From NCBI RefSeq assembly GCF_020921035.1, contig NC_063152.1:33214494-33278493 (forward strand): a DNA stretch of 64,000 nt, read 5' to 3'. The translations under genes were made by a program, and so were the position numbers. The notes under the pieces were generated by a model that was not told the origin of the DNA, searched no databases, and saw only the letters and a list, made by a program, of their open reading frames with translations. The first letter of the stretch is position 1. Every line of letters starts with the position of its first letter. The stretch comes from Rhodamnia argentea (lineage: Eukaryota > Streptophyta > Magnoliopsida > Myrtales > Myrtaceae). Positions 17,120-30,300 of this stretch are shown in pieces.

Positions 17120-20100
17120 TTAAACACCGGCCTTAGGATCCCCTGAGCCTGCTGCCACGACTCCCATCCCCCCTCCATCTGATGTACTTGAGGTCGATTC
17201 TTTGATCACAATCTTGTCACCGTCCAACTTCTGGACGAGTTCATCAATCTTGCGGAACTGGAATGGCCACCTCGCGTTGTAGAGAAACTGACGGAGATCA
17301 AACCTGTTATCTTCGGGGGAGTAACTCTGCGGCAAACGAGAGAAGTTAAGTGATTATTCGAGAATAGACTTCCTTGAATGAGTGTTAGACAAGGGACTTG
17401 CTCTCTGCAGCAACATACCTCTGCATGATAGGAGGGTGTCAATACGGTCATTTTGTGTCTATTAATGGAATAGTACTTGAAGAAATGCTTCACTTTCTCA
17501 GCCACCTCTGCAGGAGTCAACTTTGTGCCCCATCTATAGCAGAGGTTCTGCAGTAAGCAACATTGCGCAGAAATCATTAAGTCCTCAAGTAGGAAACATC
17601 ATAAATGTGACATGAAATGGACAATTTATTAACTACTACTCCTAATAATTAGGTCCATCAGAGGCTAAGCACTTCAATAAAGATCCACAAATATCCATTG
17701 TTTAAGATTCCAAGTAAAATGTCCTTGGTATTACAATTCTTCATATATATTTGGTCTGAAATGTCGACAGCCTCCTCAAATTCAACGAAAAAAAGGAGGA
17801 ATGGAGTGTAGAACAAACCTGAAACATTGAAACTGGACCGCAGCGGAAAATTTTCCTCAATCTTCCATAGACGGATAGTTCCTCATAGGTCATGCCCATA
17901 TCAACTTCATCCAGCTGCGCACAAGAAAATATGACTCAACAAATGAATTGGATGTCTTCATTCCCTTTAATCCTAACTTAGCCGGCAAAATAAGACAATT
18001 TAGGAATGGCTAGTGCATTAAAAAGGCAGACTATCAAGACAACTAAGACATCTCGATTCATTTTTCTGTTTTGGTTTACATCTTATGGTTAAATCAGGAT
18101 GACATATGTGAAGCCAATAAAACATTAACAATATGGCAGGGAGTGAGATGTATGAAGTTCATTGAATAACTTGACCACAACTTAACTAATGGTCGCTCTC
18201 TCTTCCTGTTATGTTTTTCACTTGACAGAGGAAAGAGACACGAGCCTACTTTGGTGAAACTCATCTATAACCACTATAATCTAGCTGATATAATCATCCT
18301 GTGTTTCAATTAGACAACTCCACCACCCCCACATTAACCTAGCATTTGATCTCTAAGGAAACATGGAGGTTCAATAAGGATCATAAAGGATTAATTATTC
18401 ATGCTACTTTGAAGGAGGACCTGGCTATAGTCAGAACGTATAGGCTCCAGTTCAGCAGTAGGAGGAGCTGCTTCAACCTCTGCCAAGGATGAGTAACCAA
18501 GATGGTCGGCAGCCCATCGCAAAAATGACCGGAGATCCTGCTTGCTAATACTTCCAATTGGATTAATATCTGCGGAGCTACAATCATACTGCAAAGGAGA
18601 CACGTTACCATATGAAGATTGTTACTACGGACCGAGCATGATGGTACAAGTACAAAAAGATGCTTTCAATGGAAACGCACATATGCACTCGCTCATGGCT
18701 GTACAAACACACCCACCTACCAGAATCCATGCATACATACACAGTCACAAGTACATCCAGGAATATCCTCATTAGATCTTGGATGTCCAAACTCGCTCTA
18801 GCTTAAATTGTACATAGGCCTGTGACGGTAAGCACTTAGAACGGATGTCTAAATATGAATAGTTTTAGCATCTATCTATCTGTCAATCTACATATCTCAT
18901 GTGCAAATGAGTACAAAGCTTAGGCTGATAAGAAGAGGAGGTAAAGTTATAATAAACCTTCGTCAGGTAACCACGCAATCCTTCATCCACATTGGAGCTA
19001 CCCAAAACAAGATAAAACCCCGACTTGTTGTGCACCCAGGGCAAGAGTGATGCCAACATAAATGCCAGGACCATTCTGATTCGTGCTTGAATGTTCTGCA
19101 ACCCCAGGTTCTCAGCATTTGATCCCCCATCAACCTTCAAAAGAAAATTAGAATTTGAGAACATTTGAATAGAGAAATTTTTAATTGGCATCCGGGCTGA
19201 ACAATTTTGTGCTTTTATTAGGAGACTTGCACACGTTTCTCTATTATGCCACTTTACCTTATAGCGTGGTCTCTTTCCAGTGAGCTTTTCAAACAAAGAG
19301 AGAAGTGCAGAGACAACACCATCTATGCAAACATCAAGATGCCAGGCACCGATCTCATCTGCCAAAAACTTTGCCCGAGACCTTGTGGTTTCTGAACTGA
19401 GAGAAACAAACCCAGTTAACAAACTAAATAAATTTCACAATGCACATAGAATGGCAAACAATCGCATAAGTTGGTCTTCTAGTCAAAAGATCCATTTAAC
19501 TCTATTGAGAATCAGGGTCAATGAGTAATCACCATGTCTTCCATATTTCTCTTTTTTGGCACACAAAGCAGTCAATCTCTCCTAATAGATCAAGATGGCT
19601 GTCTTCTACATGACTTTTACTCGTTTCTTAACAAAGCTTTGTATTTGACTTTATTAAATGACTTGTTCCTCCTTTTTGGCGATCATCAGCGTCAAGAGAG
19701 GCTTCACAAAGAATCAGGTATTAATTCGTGTCCAAGGATCTGGTATTAATGTCTGTCCAAACTGACAAATGACTTGGCCCTTCCTGATGTTCATCAGTCG
19801 GAAGTAACTTTATTTTCTCTTTTGATGGCCGGAACCATGAGAAACCAAGATTTTACAAGGAGCTGGAGCTCAGTTGGGAGCAGATATGATCCTAATCTTC
19901 AATTTGTCTATCCATTACCTTCAGTCAATTCACATGTCTGGTGATAGCATGTTTACTCAAGTACTGCCATGAAAAACTTGTAATTTCAGGTAAGGTCCAG
20001 GTACTTGGCATTACAGAAAATGTGGACAGCACAACTGACCAATCAATAGAACAATCTCATTGTCTGACAAGAACAAAAATACATATGACAATAAGTTCGT

Positions 20101-23100
20101 GAAATGACTGCTCCGAAATCTGCTCAAATGCTACTACAAGGAAAGCTACAACACGTACCCACCCAAATTCAGAACAGTAAACTTGTAACACAAACAGCAT
20201 CTAAGGCATGAGATCAATTTTCTTCATATCATTCGTGATTTCTACAGAGAAAACACATGCTTCTGTTTTTTTCATTTTTTTTTTCTTTATTGAGTGCAAA
20301 CCGAAGCACAAACTGGTCAAGGAGCTTCACATGCAATGAGAACTTTAATTAGCAAAATTTACCTGTTTTCAGATCCCATATAAACCGTGTAAAATATGCG
20401 CTTTGCAAATTCTTTGTTGTCAGTGGGGAACTGTCCATCAGGATACTGTCCAATGCGTATTGCATCAGCTTTCACTTGTTCATCACCATGTGCAATTTCT
20501 GCAACCACGAAGAAGTTTACACTATCAAGATTGCCTGGTGGTGTGCAGGCTTGTGAAATAGGTTTAGAGCACCAAAACTGCAAGAGGGCTCAGCCAAGAG
20601 GATTAGTCATTCTAACCAAATTACAAGATATCCTCTAGCTACTTCAATGACACTGGCTAATGACACCAATCTGAAATAGTCAAAACAAATAGAAGATGGC
20701 AGGCTCCCACAATCAACAAATACCACCAAGCTTTTCCCACTAGGTGGACCCAGCTATATGGATCCATGCTTATGCCATTTTGTCCAATCTTGTACCAAAT
20801 GCTAAGCGACAGTCTAAAACAAGCTAATTTGAAGTTTCTAATGCAAAAGTGCTAGTGCCCCAAATCCTATCTGTCTATGAAGATGACTGAAAACCATCAA
20901 TGCTAAACCTATGCAGTGGCAAGTGGACCTGGCTACATGGATCCATTCTCATGCCATCATGTCGTCTCTTGTAGCAAAAGCTATGTTACAGTCTCAAAAA
21001 GGCTAATTTGAAGTTTCTAATGCAGAAGTGTTAATTCCCCAAATCCTGTCTGTCCACAAAGACAGATGATAACCATCGACTCAATATCTATACATGTAGC
21101 CACTCTGCATTCACAACTATCCACTGATAATATGAAATAATCAGAATCTAAAATGTATGATAAAGATCTCTGAAAAGAGAGGAAAAATATTTGAAGGGCA
21201 TGTTGAATCTGTGCAGATTAATGTCTCTGTTAAAACTTGACCTTTTATGACAAGTTGGCACATGCAGCCAACTATGGCAGCTACAGATGAGCTGTCTGCA
21301 CCGCCAGAGAGAGGAAGCAAAAAACCAGAGGCTCCACTTCTCCTTAGATAATCCCAGAGCCAGCAACCAGGCCCCAAGGCTATTTCCTCCTCAGGAGAAT
21401 GATACTTGATCTGTATACATTATGCAATTTGATAATGAGTCAGATACTTAATGAATGCTGCAGACAGAAATTGAATATATTAAACTCTTTATCTGGTACT
21501 AGCAAGAAACAGCAACTCTGCAAGATGTCAATGAAGTTATTGAAGGAAAACAAGATCCATTAGGTATATGATTGAAAAAAAAAAGAACTATCTTTGTTGC
21601 CAAATCACTTAATTTTATAATCATGCTTTTAAATGAGCCAAATGAACGACATGTCAACCTACTTCGGCTCAGCAATATGAGCTCCACATAATTACGAGAC
21701 AATAACATTTTTTCAACGAATCTCTTATATTTAGATATTGCAAAATCCTTTCCCTTTTCCCATTTCTCATTAAGTCAAATCGAAGATGGTGTGTTTCTAT
21801 GCAAGAAAGAGTTTCATGTTCAGACAGATGTGCACCTTCCCTAGCAATCATTTACAGAAATATGAGGTCAAAGGCCAGGTCTGTGCGAGAAAATCATGAG
21901 CACAAGCATTTCTTAAAGAGAACTCACCTTTAGTGGACCTGAAAGGCACATTCGAAGATGGAATGATTGACAAAGATTGTAAGGCGCTGCTACTGATGGT
22001 ACTTTAGTCTTAGCACTTGCTTGTTCTTGGAAACTACTAATAGATCCTCTAAAACTAGCAACCTGCCATCAATCTCACAAGTTGAGGAGTCTATCAAATC
22101 CATTTAAAAGTTAACATCAATTACACAGGATATCAGCGAATAACCATTTTTTCCTTGTAATTAAAAGAATTCTTTTGTTACAGCATATAAAATCAAAACA
22201 TCAATGGTGCAAAATCCATTAAATTCTTTTATTTCTGGACTTGTGCATTTGCCAACTGCCACACAAGTTATAATCAACTAACAAGAAGAAGGCCAGAGAT
22301 CATGTCATCCCGTCAGAGATCGCAGCTCGTACCCTTTACAGTGTCTCTAGTGTTTTCATATGGTCAATGGTTTCAGTGTAATATACAAGACACTCATCCA
22401 CAATCAAAATCAAGATTTTGTCTAAAAGAATGAGTTCTAAAGTAACACCTTGAATCAAATCTACTAGCCTATCAAAGGCAATACTATCTCTTCCCACCCC
22501 ATCCCCCAACCCCAACAACAAAAAAAAAAAAAAAACACCCACCCTCCCACACACACAGAGTCAAGTTCATAGGCTATGTGTACATACGCTGAAAATGGTA
22601 TCTGCAACTTAAAAAGTATTTATATATGTGTGCACATGCGCATCTGTATATAAGTAAAGTAAATTGAATATTCAGATACTTCCTACACAATGTTTGTACA
22701 TAAAATATCAAAGTAGTGTCGCAGTGAAGCCTACCGCATCCAGATCGATTTCAGCAGTTACAACCTCAACATCCTTCAAGGAAAACTGGGATCCTTGAGC
22801 AACCACATCACCATTTACGATCACACAGGAACATCCATCTGAATTAAGAAATTGCAACAACATCAATAACATTAAAATCTGACAGTTCAATCGAAGATTA
22901 ATTATGACAACAACAACAAAGAATGACTACCTAAATAAAGGAATTGTCTGTACTTAAGAAATCAAAAGCATGATGGGAATTAGGAAATGAAAGGACAGTA
23001 GTCATTCACAGTTGGCATTATTCACAGTTGGCATTCATGCCATGTACCATAATATAGGCGGCCACCATCACATCCTTGATGATTGCTGTACATGTAAACT

Positions 23101-24789
23101 CCACCCCGATAATAAGTTGCACCTATAAAAGCATGAAGACGGACATCGAGCTTCCTAAGTTGATGGTGACTTCCACTTGCATTCATAAACACTTCAACTC
23201 CATTCAGAGCAAGCTCCGCATGAGGGGGCAAAGGAGTGAACAGTTCCTCACAAACTTCAGCAGCAACAGCCCTGTCAAAAGTGCACGGAAATTCTCAATT
23301 AAAAAGCACGAGCTGAAAAGGCTTGAAAAGATGAAAGAACGTGACAATAAGTTTGAGATATGCTATTTATCCCACAAGCCTTATGGATATAGACATGAAT
23401 CATATTCCCAGTGATTTGATGCTAGCCAGATAGCCATTGCAAAATGGATTACACCTCAATTATACTGCAAGTGGCATGTCTACCCTTCCAAATGTAGCAT
23501 AGTAAAACAACCTTGATCAATTCCGTCACTCCTCAATAGCATCCATTGTCTAAGGGCATTTTCACCCAAAGATAACGAAAACCAAACATGCCATCCAGAA
23601 TCTTTGCAAATTTGAAAGAGGAAGACACATGTTGTAGAGATATGTGATACAAGAACAGAGAGGACACGAATAGGGCAAGTAATTCTGCGACTCACGTGTC
23701 CAAAAATTGTATATATCCATATCCAAAAGGTACTGTTTTCTGTGACACGGCCTCAGCTATTTCAATGGGAAGCTGAAAGTCATCAAGCTGGTTTTTTTGC
23801 TTCCATGGTGTAAACCACCGAAGTTCCCGGTAATTTCCATCATTTGCAAGCCACATTTTTGGGCGGATCATGATGATTTTTCTGTTCATGCAAAGAACTT
23901 GGCAGTTGTAGCGCTCTGATCCTTTAATGATAGGCATACCAAAGCTGCAGAAAATTCCATCGGTCCAGTCGCCAAGTAAAAGGTCCTTCAAGCATCCCCA
24001 CCTGAAAGAGCACCAAACCCAACATCAACATTAATCGAGAGAAGATGTAATATGGGAAGTGAAATTGTTGAAAAGTAATTCCCTCCTTGTACTTCCAAGC
24101 AAAAGATTCGTGCTTGGACATTTTATAGGATGTGAACTGTATAAAAAAGATGCAGACCTTCAGTGCACCAAATAGACACGGCCAGTAGTGAGTGTGAATG
24201 ATACCAAAAGACGGCCAACTTGCCCCAATCACTATGATACCAAATAGACGGCCAGTAGTGAGAAAGCAATATATCACCTCAATCTCTATGAATTCCAACC
24301 CCACTAAATGAATTTCACAATCCAATGCTAACTTAGCCAAGCACCGGCTCTCTTGATGCTACCACGCCTACACATTTCAATCACAAAGTACTCTCTCCCA
24401 CTGCAAAACTACATAATGCCCTCAAAAAATAGAAAAATACTACTCGATCAGATCAATCCACCAGATGCTACTCACTCCGGCAGAATCTACTCCAATCCAA
24501 GAACAACCGCTCACTGCAGACTTGGAAACGTTTGTCCGCCTAGTTTATCCAAAAAGGACACGAAAGTGAAGCGACGAGAGGCAAGCAAAACTCACGCGTG
24601 AGTGACAGTATCCAGTTCAAGGAAGTGGTCCTCGCAGCCGTAGCCAGTAATCTCCAGCTCGGGGCCGAGCCTAATCACCGCGCCGGCTTCCTTCGCTTTG
24701 GCAATCGACTCCTTTATGTTCTCCATATTGCAGTCGAAATCCATCGCCCACTGGTTCAAATTACACGTCGCCACCTTCAGCAGCCTCAT
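17120..24789 (-). CDS. NADSYN: Glutamine-dependent NAD+ synthetase
   Basis: Minus strand, 13 exons: 24789-24596, 24001-23696, 23271-23048, 22838-22735, 22062-21928, 21410-21242, 20498-20363, 19396-19258, 19134-18958, 18588-18421, 17914-17819, 17547-17419, 17326-17120; 727 aa, the normal eukaryotic length. It performs the last step of NAD+ synthesis, amidating nicotinic acid adenine dinucleotide with glutamine nitrogen. The N-terminal nitrilase-type glutaminase domain shows the triad Glu44 ([11 protein letters not shown]), Lys113 (IRPKM) and Cys174 (EVCEELF). The C-terminal synthetase domain carries the ATP pyrophosphatase loop [11 protein letters not shown] (356-361) and [13 protein letters not shown]. 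Intron 10 uses a poor donor (GTCCTCC). Intron 6 holds a tandem duplication. The gene is divergent from ABCF3, with 2.6 kb between them. Confidence 0.96.
20744..21092. repeat. Intronic tandem duplication, about 179-bp unit
   Basis: In NAD synthetase intron 6. Copy 1 starts near 20744 and copy 2 near 20923. Both share GTGGACC...CTA(T/C)ATGGATCCAT, GCTAATTTGAAGTTTCTAATG and CCCCAAATCCT(A/G)TCTGTC, with scattered differences. Confidence 0.8.
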
Positions 24790-25230
24790 CGTCGAACACC
24801 TTACCTGCGGATTTCCGACACGGGAATGAGAACAATCACCAAACGGGCAGCGTGATCGGAAGCTGAAATCTTTCGGCAGAGGTTCGTGATTCACCTTTGG
24901 AGATTCTGGAGACCGATGTGGAGTGGAGAGGGTGGAATCTTGAGGCCTTGCGTTGGGAATATTTTCACGAATGGCGGCTTCGGAGATGAAATAGGGGGAC
25001 ATTTGCCGTATTGGAGGGTCCTGGACCGTTGGACGGGTTCGGTTTCCCGGGTGGACACGTCGGATCCTCCGTGGACTTTGGACTCGTGTCCACTCGCACC
25101 ATAGAGAGATCTTTTTTTTTTTTTTTTTTACCTTTGACGTTGACGGATATAATTTTTTCTCCTGCATATCTCTATTTTTGAAAATGCATATGTTTATATT
25201 TATACATATATATAAGTTTTATCTATGGAG

Positions 25231-25450
25231 ATTGCTATTCTTTTTTTTTCTTTTGTTGAAAGAAAATTTTCATTCATTAAGCAGAATAATACTTAAGAAG
25301 TACATGCAAGGATTTCAAACCTAGAAAATCTCAAATAATTGCAGAACAAAACAGATACCATAAAGCATATAACAAAACAGACTACGTAGCTAAAAAAAAA
25401 CTCTCATCCCTTAAGAATAGATCTATCACCAGATGCCAAAATGAGTTTGT
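25231..25450 (-). mobile_element. LINE-like 3' tail fragment
   Basis: A poly(T) run is followed by GTTGAAAGAAAATTTTCATTCATTAA. In the minus orientation this is a 3' end closing in poly(A), a wording I associate with plant L1-type 3' UTR pieces. The left (5') boundary of the element is not defined. Confidence 0.45.
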
Positions 25451-25858
25451 AGGGAAATTTTCAAACTAGATTAGGATATAGATTTGGGATCGCCATACTT
25501 TGCTTACATAAATAGAACTTCCCTTTCGAATTTGATTGTCTCCAACTCCTAAATTTGTTGCTAAAAAGAAAAAATCCTAAATTTTCACAACCACCAAAAC
25601 TCTAAGCAAGGTGCCAAAATGAGTTTTGCAAGGGAATTCCATCCGGTCATTTCGACGTACGATTTCATTTGGAGGCAAATGAATAATATTCGATAAAAAA
25701 AAAATGAATATGTGCACGGTCATTGGACAAAACATGAAATACTATTTTTGAGTTTTAATTTTTTTCCTCAATTAATGACTTGAGAATTACGGGGCTACGA
25801 AGAAAAGGTTGAATTTTTCACATGACCTTCTTCTTCTCTTTTTTTTAATTTTTTATAG

Positions 25859-25918
25859 CGAAAGACTTTTCATATGAGGGTTTTTTTTTTTTCCTGGTCG
25901 AAAGACTTTTCATATGAG
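25859..25918 (-). mobile_element. Micro-retroposon with 20-bp target-site duplication
   Basis: CGAAAGACTTTTCATATGAG occurs perfectly at 25859-25878 and 25899-25918. Between them are only 20 nt: GG, 12 T and CCTGGT. Read on the minus strand, the insert is ACCAGG plus a poly(A) tail. Confidence 0.75.
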
Positions 25919-26114
25919 TTTGGTAAAAGGGTCTTTGGCATCTGACTTGTTGAATGTTCGGGGAGCCTTCTTCCTCTTTGCGTGGAGCGAGCACGAAACA
26001 ATCTAAGAAATTGGGGGCGTTGTTCATATTTAACGTAATCTCACGTGAAGTCCAAATAATATGAAAGCAGGGCTGTCTTTCCTTATGGACAAACTTTTAA
26101 GGATATGAATAATT

Positions 26115-26372
26115 GCAGTGAAAGTCCCTAAAACTTGTCAAAAAAGTGCGACCGAGTCTCGAAACTTTCAAAAAGTGCAATTAAGTCTTGAAATTTAAAA
26201 AAAAATGCAATCAAGTCCCGAAATAGATCAAATCAACGAAATCAAATCCTTTCGTTGATTATACTTTTTGATAACTTTTTATGACTCGATAATACTTTCG
26301 TGACAAGTTTTGAGATTTGATCGAACCCTTTGAAAGTTTTGAGACTCGATTACACTTTCGTTTTGATGACGG
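26115..26372. repeat. Foldback (MITE-like) element
   Basis: The left arm (GTGCGACCGAGTCTCGAAAC, CTTTCAAAAAGTGCAATTAAG) is matched in inverse by the right arm (TTTGAAAGTTTTGAGACTCG, GATTACACTTTCG). The spacer is short and AT-rich. Confidence 0.65.
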
Positions 26373-27376
26373 TTCTGATAATGCCTTCTAATTATCCCTA
26401 TATTGATTATTTTGAAGAAGTTAGTGGCAATTTCAGACATGAGGGCAATTTTAGATTATCATGTTTTTAGAGAAAAAAAAAACACGGCTGGGGTAGAATT
26501 GAAATTCAACCTAAAATGATTTTTTTTTTAGTAAATTAAGCCTGTAACTTGTAATTTAAAAAAAAAAGTTTTTTTTTGGTCAAAAAATGAAAACTCGGAT
26601 ATATTTTTGGTATTTTTCCTAATTAATAATTAAACTTGTAAGTTTGTGGTCCGGTGCCTTAAATCTCAACTTGGATTGAGCAGATAGTCTGTTTGGTACA
26701 GCTGCTGTTATGTTGAGGTTGTGTTCTACTATGTTGCATCAAAGTGTATGCGTTTGGCAACGCGTCATTTGAAGATGTTGTCATGTTGCTACTAATAATT
26801 GGTATGTTTCGCAAATGATCATAAGAAATTGTTGTGACTATCGAAATAACAAAAAAGACCCATGATGATGTTGTAAAATTGTTATTGACGTTTATGTTCT
26901 TAATTTCGCAACATATCATTTTCACCATACGATTAATTATTATTAAGATATATGCTTTTGAGTCTATTATCATCGTTAACCATCTAATATCATTGATTAT
27001 TGCTTCAAATTTCCAGTAAGTTATTCGATGACAAGAGGAAAAAAAATGGGGTTTTTGCATGGGCATTTTTATCCTAATAAAAATTTCTTGAGAAAGTTCT
27101 TTTTTTTGGGGGGGGGAGGAGAGTGGGGGAGGGGGAGCGGAATTGAGAAAGTTTAAAAGTTACGATACCTCACGCCCGTATCAAAAGCACCTGGGTCGTG
27201 CGCATCCCAAACCATCCCGGAACGACCCGTCGTTTCGGCTGCCGTTACAGCACCGAAGAAAAACATCAGAGCTTCAAAACGACGCGCAGTTTATCCGCCC
27301 CCGTGCCTGTCAACCCACGAAGCCGAAGCGCTCCCTTCAGCTTCCGAGTCTCTGCAAAAACCCTGCACCCCGAAGG

Positions 27377-30300
27377 ATGACTGAAGTGGCGAGCTCGATC
27401 GTTCACGACGTGCTGGGCCCGAGGCTCCAGGATGTGGATCAACCTATCGTCGACTACATCGTCAACGTCCTCGCCGACGAGGATTTCGACTTCGGCGACG
27501 ACGGCGACGGCGCCTTCGAGGCCATCGGCGAGCTCCTCGTCGGCGCCGAATGCGTTTCCGACTTCGACGAAAGTCGCCTGGTACATTCCGGATTCTTCGT
27601 TGAGCAGTTCGATTCGGCTGCTTTTTTTCCTTTTTTCCTTTTCTTCTGCGATTTTGTTGTGGTAAAGTAACAGTCGGACGTTCAACGAGCTGTTGTTCGA
27701 TCAATTCATGCTTAGTAGAGCCGTTCGATTTTGTTCAAGCATGATATTATTAGTTCGCGAGATGTCAATATTATCGTTGGCGGCAAAGGCATTTGAGTGA
27801 AAGGCATTGTGTGTGTTGAGTTTTATCTTTTGGCCTTTGCGGAATGTGGAGTGTGCTTTCTTTGCCTGACTGGTGAGACGTGACGATGAGGTGATGATGA
27901 GCTTGAACTTCTGTCTCGTCATTTGCACAATTTGTGATAGGTCTGCAGCAAATTGACTGAGAAATTTGGGAAGCATGGTCTGGTTAAAGCTAAGCCGACA
28001 GTTCGGAGTCTTGCGACGCCTTTTAGAATGGATGACGGAATGGATGAGGAGGTGGTTACTAAAAAGAAACAAGAGGTCTTTGATGGTCCTATTCTATCTG
28101 AGCGCGATCGACAGAAGATTGAACGGAAAAAGAGGAAGGAGGAGCGGCAGAGAGAGGTAGTGATTTGACTCCCTAGTCTTCGTGTGTTTGATTTTGCTGC
28201 CCCTCACCTAATACTGTGGTGAATTTTGGTTTGTCATGATGATTGAGATGCATAAAGCTGATGGAACATTTTCAGTATTCTTGTAATGATTCCTTTTGGA
28301 TGATTTCTTAGGCAGAATACCAAATGCATTTGGCAGAGATGGAAGCAGTCAGAGCTGGAATGCCTGTTGTATCTGTAAATCATGATGGTGGTACCGGACC
28401 AGCTTTCAGGGACATCCATTTGGAAAATTTCAATGTGTCTGTGGGTGGTCGTGATCTCATTGTAGACGGTTGCATAACGCTTTCTTTTGGAAGGCATTAC
28501 GGTGAGTTTGCTTTCCCTTTCAAATAAAAATCACTTTCCCACTTGTAGAAACAGTAAAAGCGAGGAGAAAATATAATGTCTTTGAAAGGTATATGGATTG
28601 ATAAATCTCTTTAACTTGTGGTTAGTGCTGATTAAGACTTCATGGTTGCTTCTGTACCATATCTTCAGGCCTTATTGGTAGAAATGGTACTGGAAAGACA
28701 ACTTTCCTCAGGCACTTGGCTATGCATGCGATCGAGGGTATTCCTCGAAATTGCCAGATATTACATGTCGAGCAAGAAGTGGCTGGTGATGATACCACAG
28801 CCTTACAATGTGTTCTTAACACTGATGTTGAAAGGACACAGCTCTTGCAAGAAGAAGCTCGATTAGTTACCCAGCAGGTATGCAAAAGTTGAGATATGTT
28901 GCTTGTTGAGATATCCTGCCTTCCCTTTTTTCTCTTTTCTTTTCCTGAAATTTATCCGTGGGCTAATGTGATTCTCTTAATAGAGAGAACTGGAGCTTTT
29001 CAGTGTCAGTGAAAAGAGAAATGGGGATCTAAATGGGCCAAATGCAGATGCAATTTCACAAAGACTTGAAGAAATATACAAGAGGCTTGAGCTTATTGAT
29101 GCTGATTCCTCAGAAGCTCGGGCAGCTTCCATTCTAGCGGTGAGTCTTAAATTTTTTTTGGCTAAGTAGGTTCACAAACTACACAGCTTACACATAAGAC
29201 TTTTCTTGTTCATCCTACCACATCATTGTTGAGGTCAGATTTGGCTTTCACGAGATTATTGAACAGAGTGAATGATGCTTGAACGTGTAAGGAAGGGGAT
29301 TGATATACTGCCTTTGAAAATTGGAAAATAGGATGAAAGTGCTCCTTTCTTGATTAAAAATGAAATTAAGGAGGAAGGTTTGGGAAAGTGGACATTTGCT
29401 ATATATGTTTGACTGGGCTCATTGAGCATACCAACCTGTACCGATGACAAAGTGGGGCTGCTTCAGACTTCTTGCTTCTGATATTGCCTGGTGCTCTTGG
29501 TCCTTGTTTTATTGGAAATATCTTTAACTATAGTAGTTTGGTATATGCTAAAGCAATCTAATCTGTGAAATAGGAGCAAGATGGGGTCATCTGATTGATT
29601 TTTTCTTGGGAGGACTAACATGTAGTTGTGAGTATGCATGTGTAAATTGTGAATACAAATTCAGGAATAAATATACATACTTCATGTGATTATGCATGTT
29701 GGCCCACTTGCAGATATGATCCACCGGTCGGCTTTGTTTCTGTATCAATTTTGTTTTTTAGACTGATTCTTCTCTGAAACCTACAAATTTCCAGGGTCTC
29801 AGTTTCACTCCAGAAATGCAGCATAAAGCAACAAAAACTTTTTCTGGTGGATGGAGAATGCGAATTGCACTTGCTCGGGCACTATTTGTTGAGCCTGATT
29901 TGCTGTTGCTTGATGAACCTACAGTGTGTCCCTGATTAACCACTTTCAAAGTTTGAGCTTTATCAAAAAATAACACGAAATAAAATTATAATGATTTTGT
30001 GCAATGTCTTTATGTAGAACCATCTTGATCTTCATGCCGTTCTGTGGCTGGAATCTTATCTTGTTAAATGGCCGAAGACTTTTATTGTTGTTTCTCATGC
30101 AAGGGAATTCTTGAACACTGTAAGAACTCTTCAGCTTTCTTTTTCCCCTTCTTTACTTTCTTAAGATGTGATTCCTGGAAGCTTGGAATATTGAATAGGC
30201 AACTCCCATAGTCACATTTGTCTTGACATTTCCTTCTAACATAATTTTACTGTCTCAGGTAGTGACTGATATTATACATCTACAAGGGCAAAAATTGTCT

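Larger units (their letters stand above)
24790..27376. other. Divergent spacer between NAD synthetase and ABCF3
   Basis: Contains the NAD synthetase 5' flank, a LINE-like 3' tail (25.23-25.45 kb), a micro-retroposon (25859-25918), a foldback (26.1-26.4 kb), AT-rich DNA without recognised content (26.45-27.05 kb), a G-rich run near 27.1 kb and the ABCF3 5' UTR. Confidence 0.6.

Noticed and set aside
27143-27376. In-frame upstream extension of ABCF3
   Set aside because: Known ABCF3 proteins start MTEVASS-like; starting at 27377 gives exactly the family length of 715 aa.
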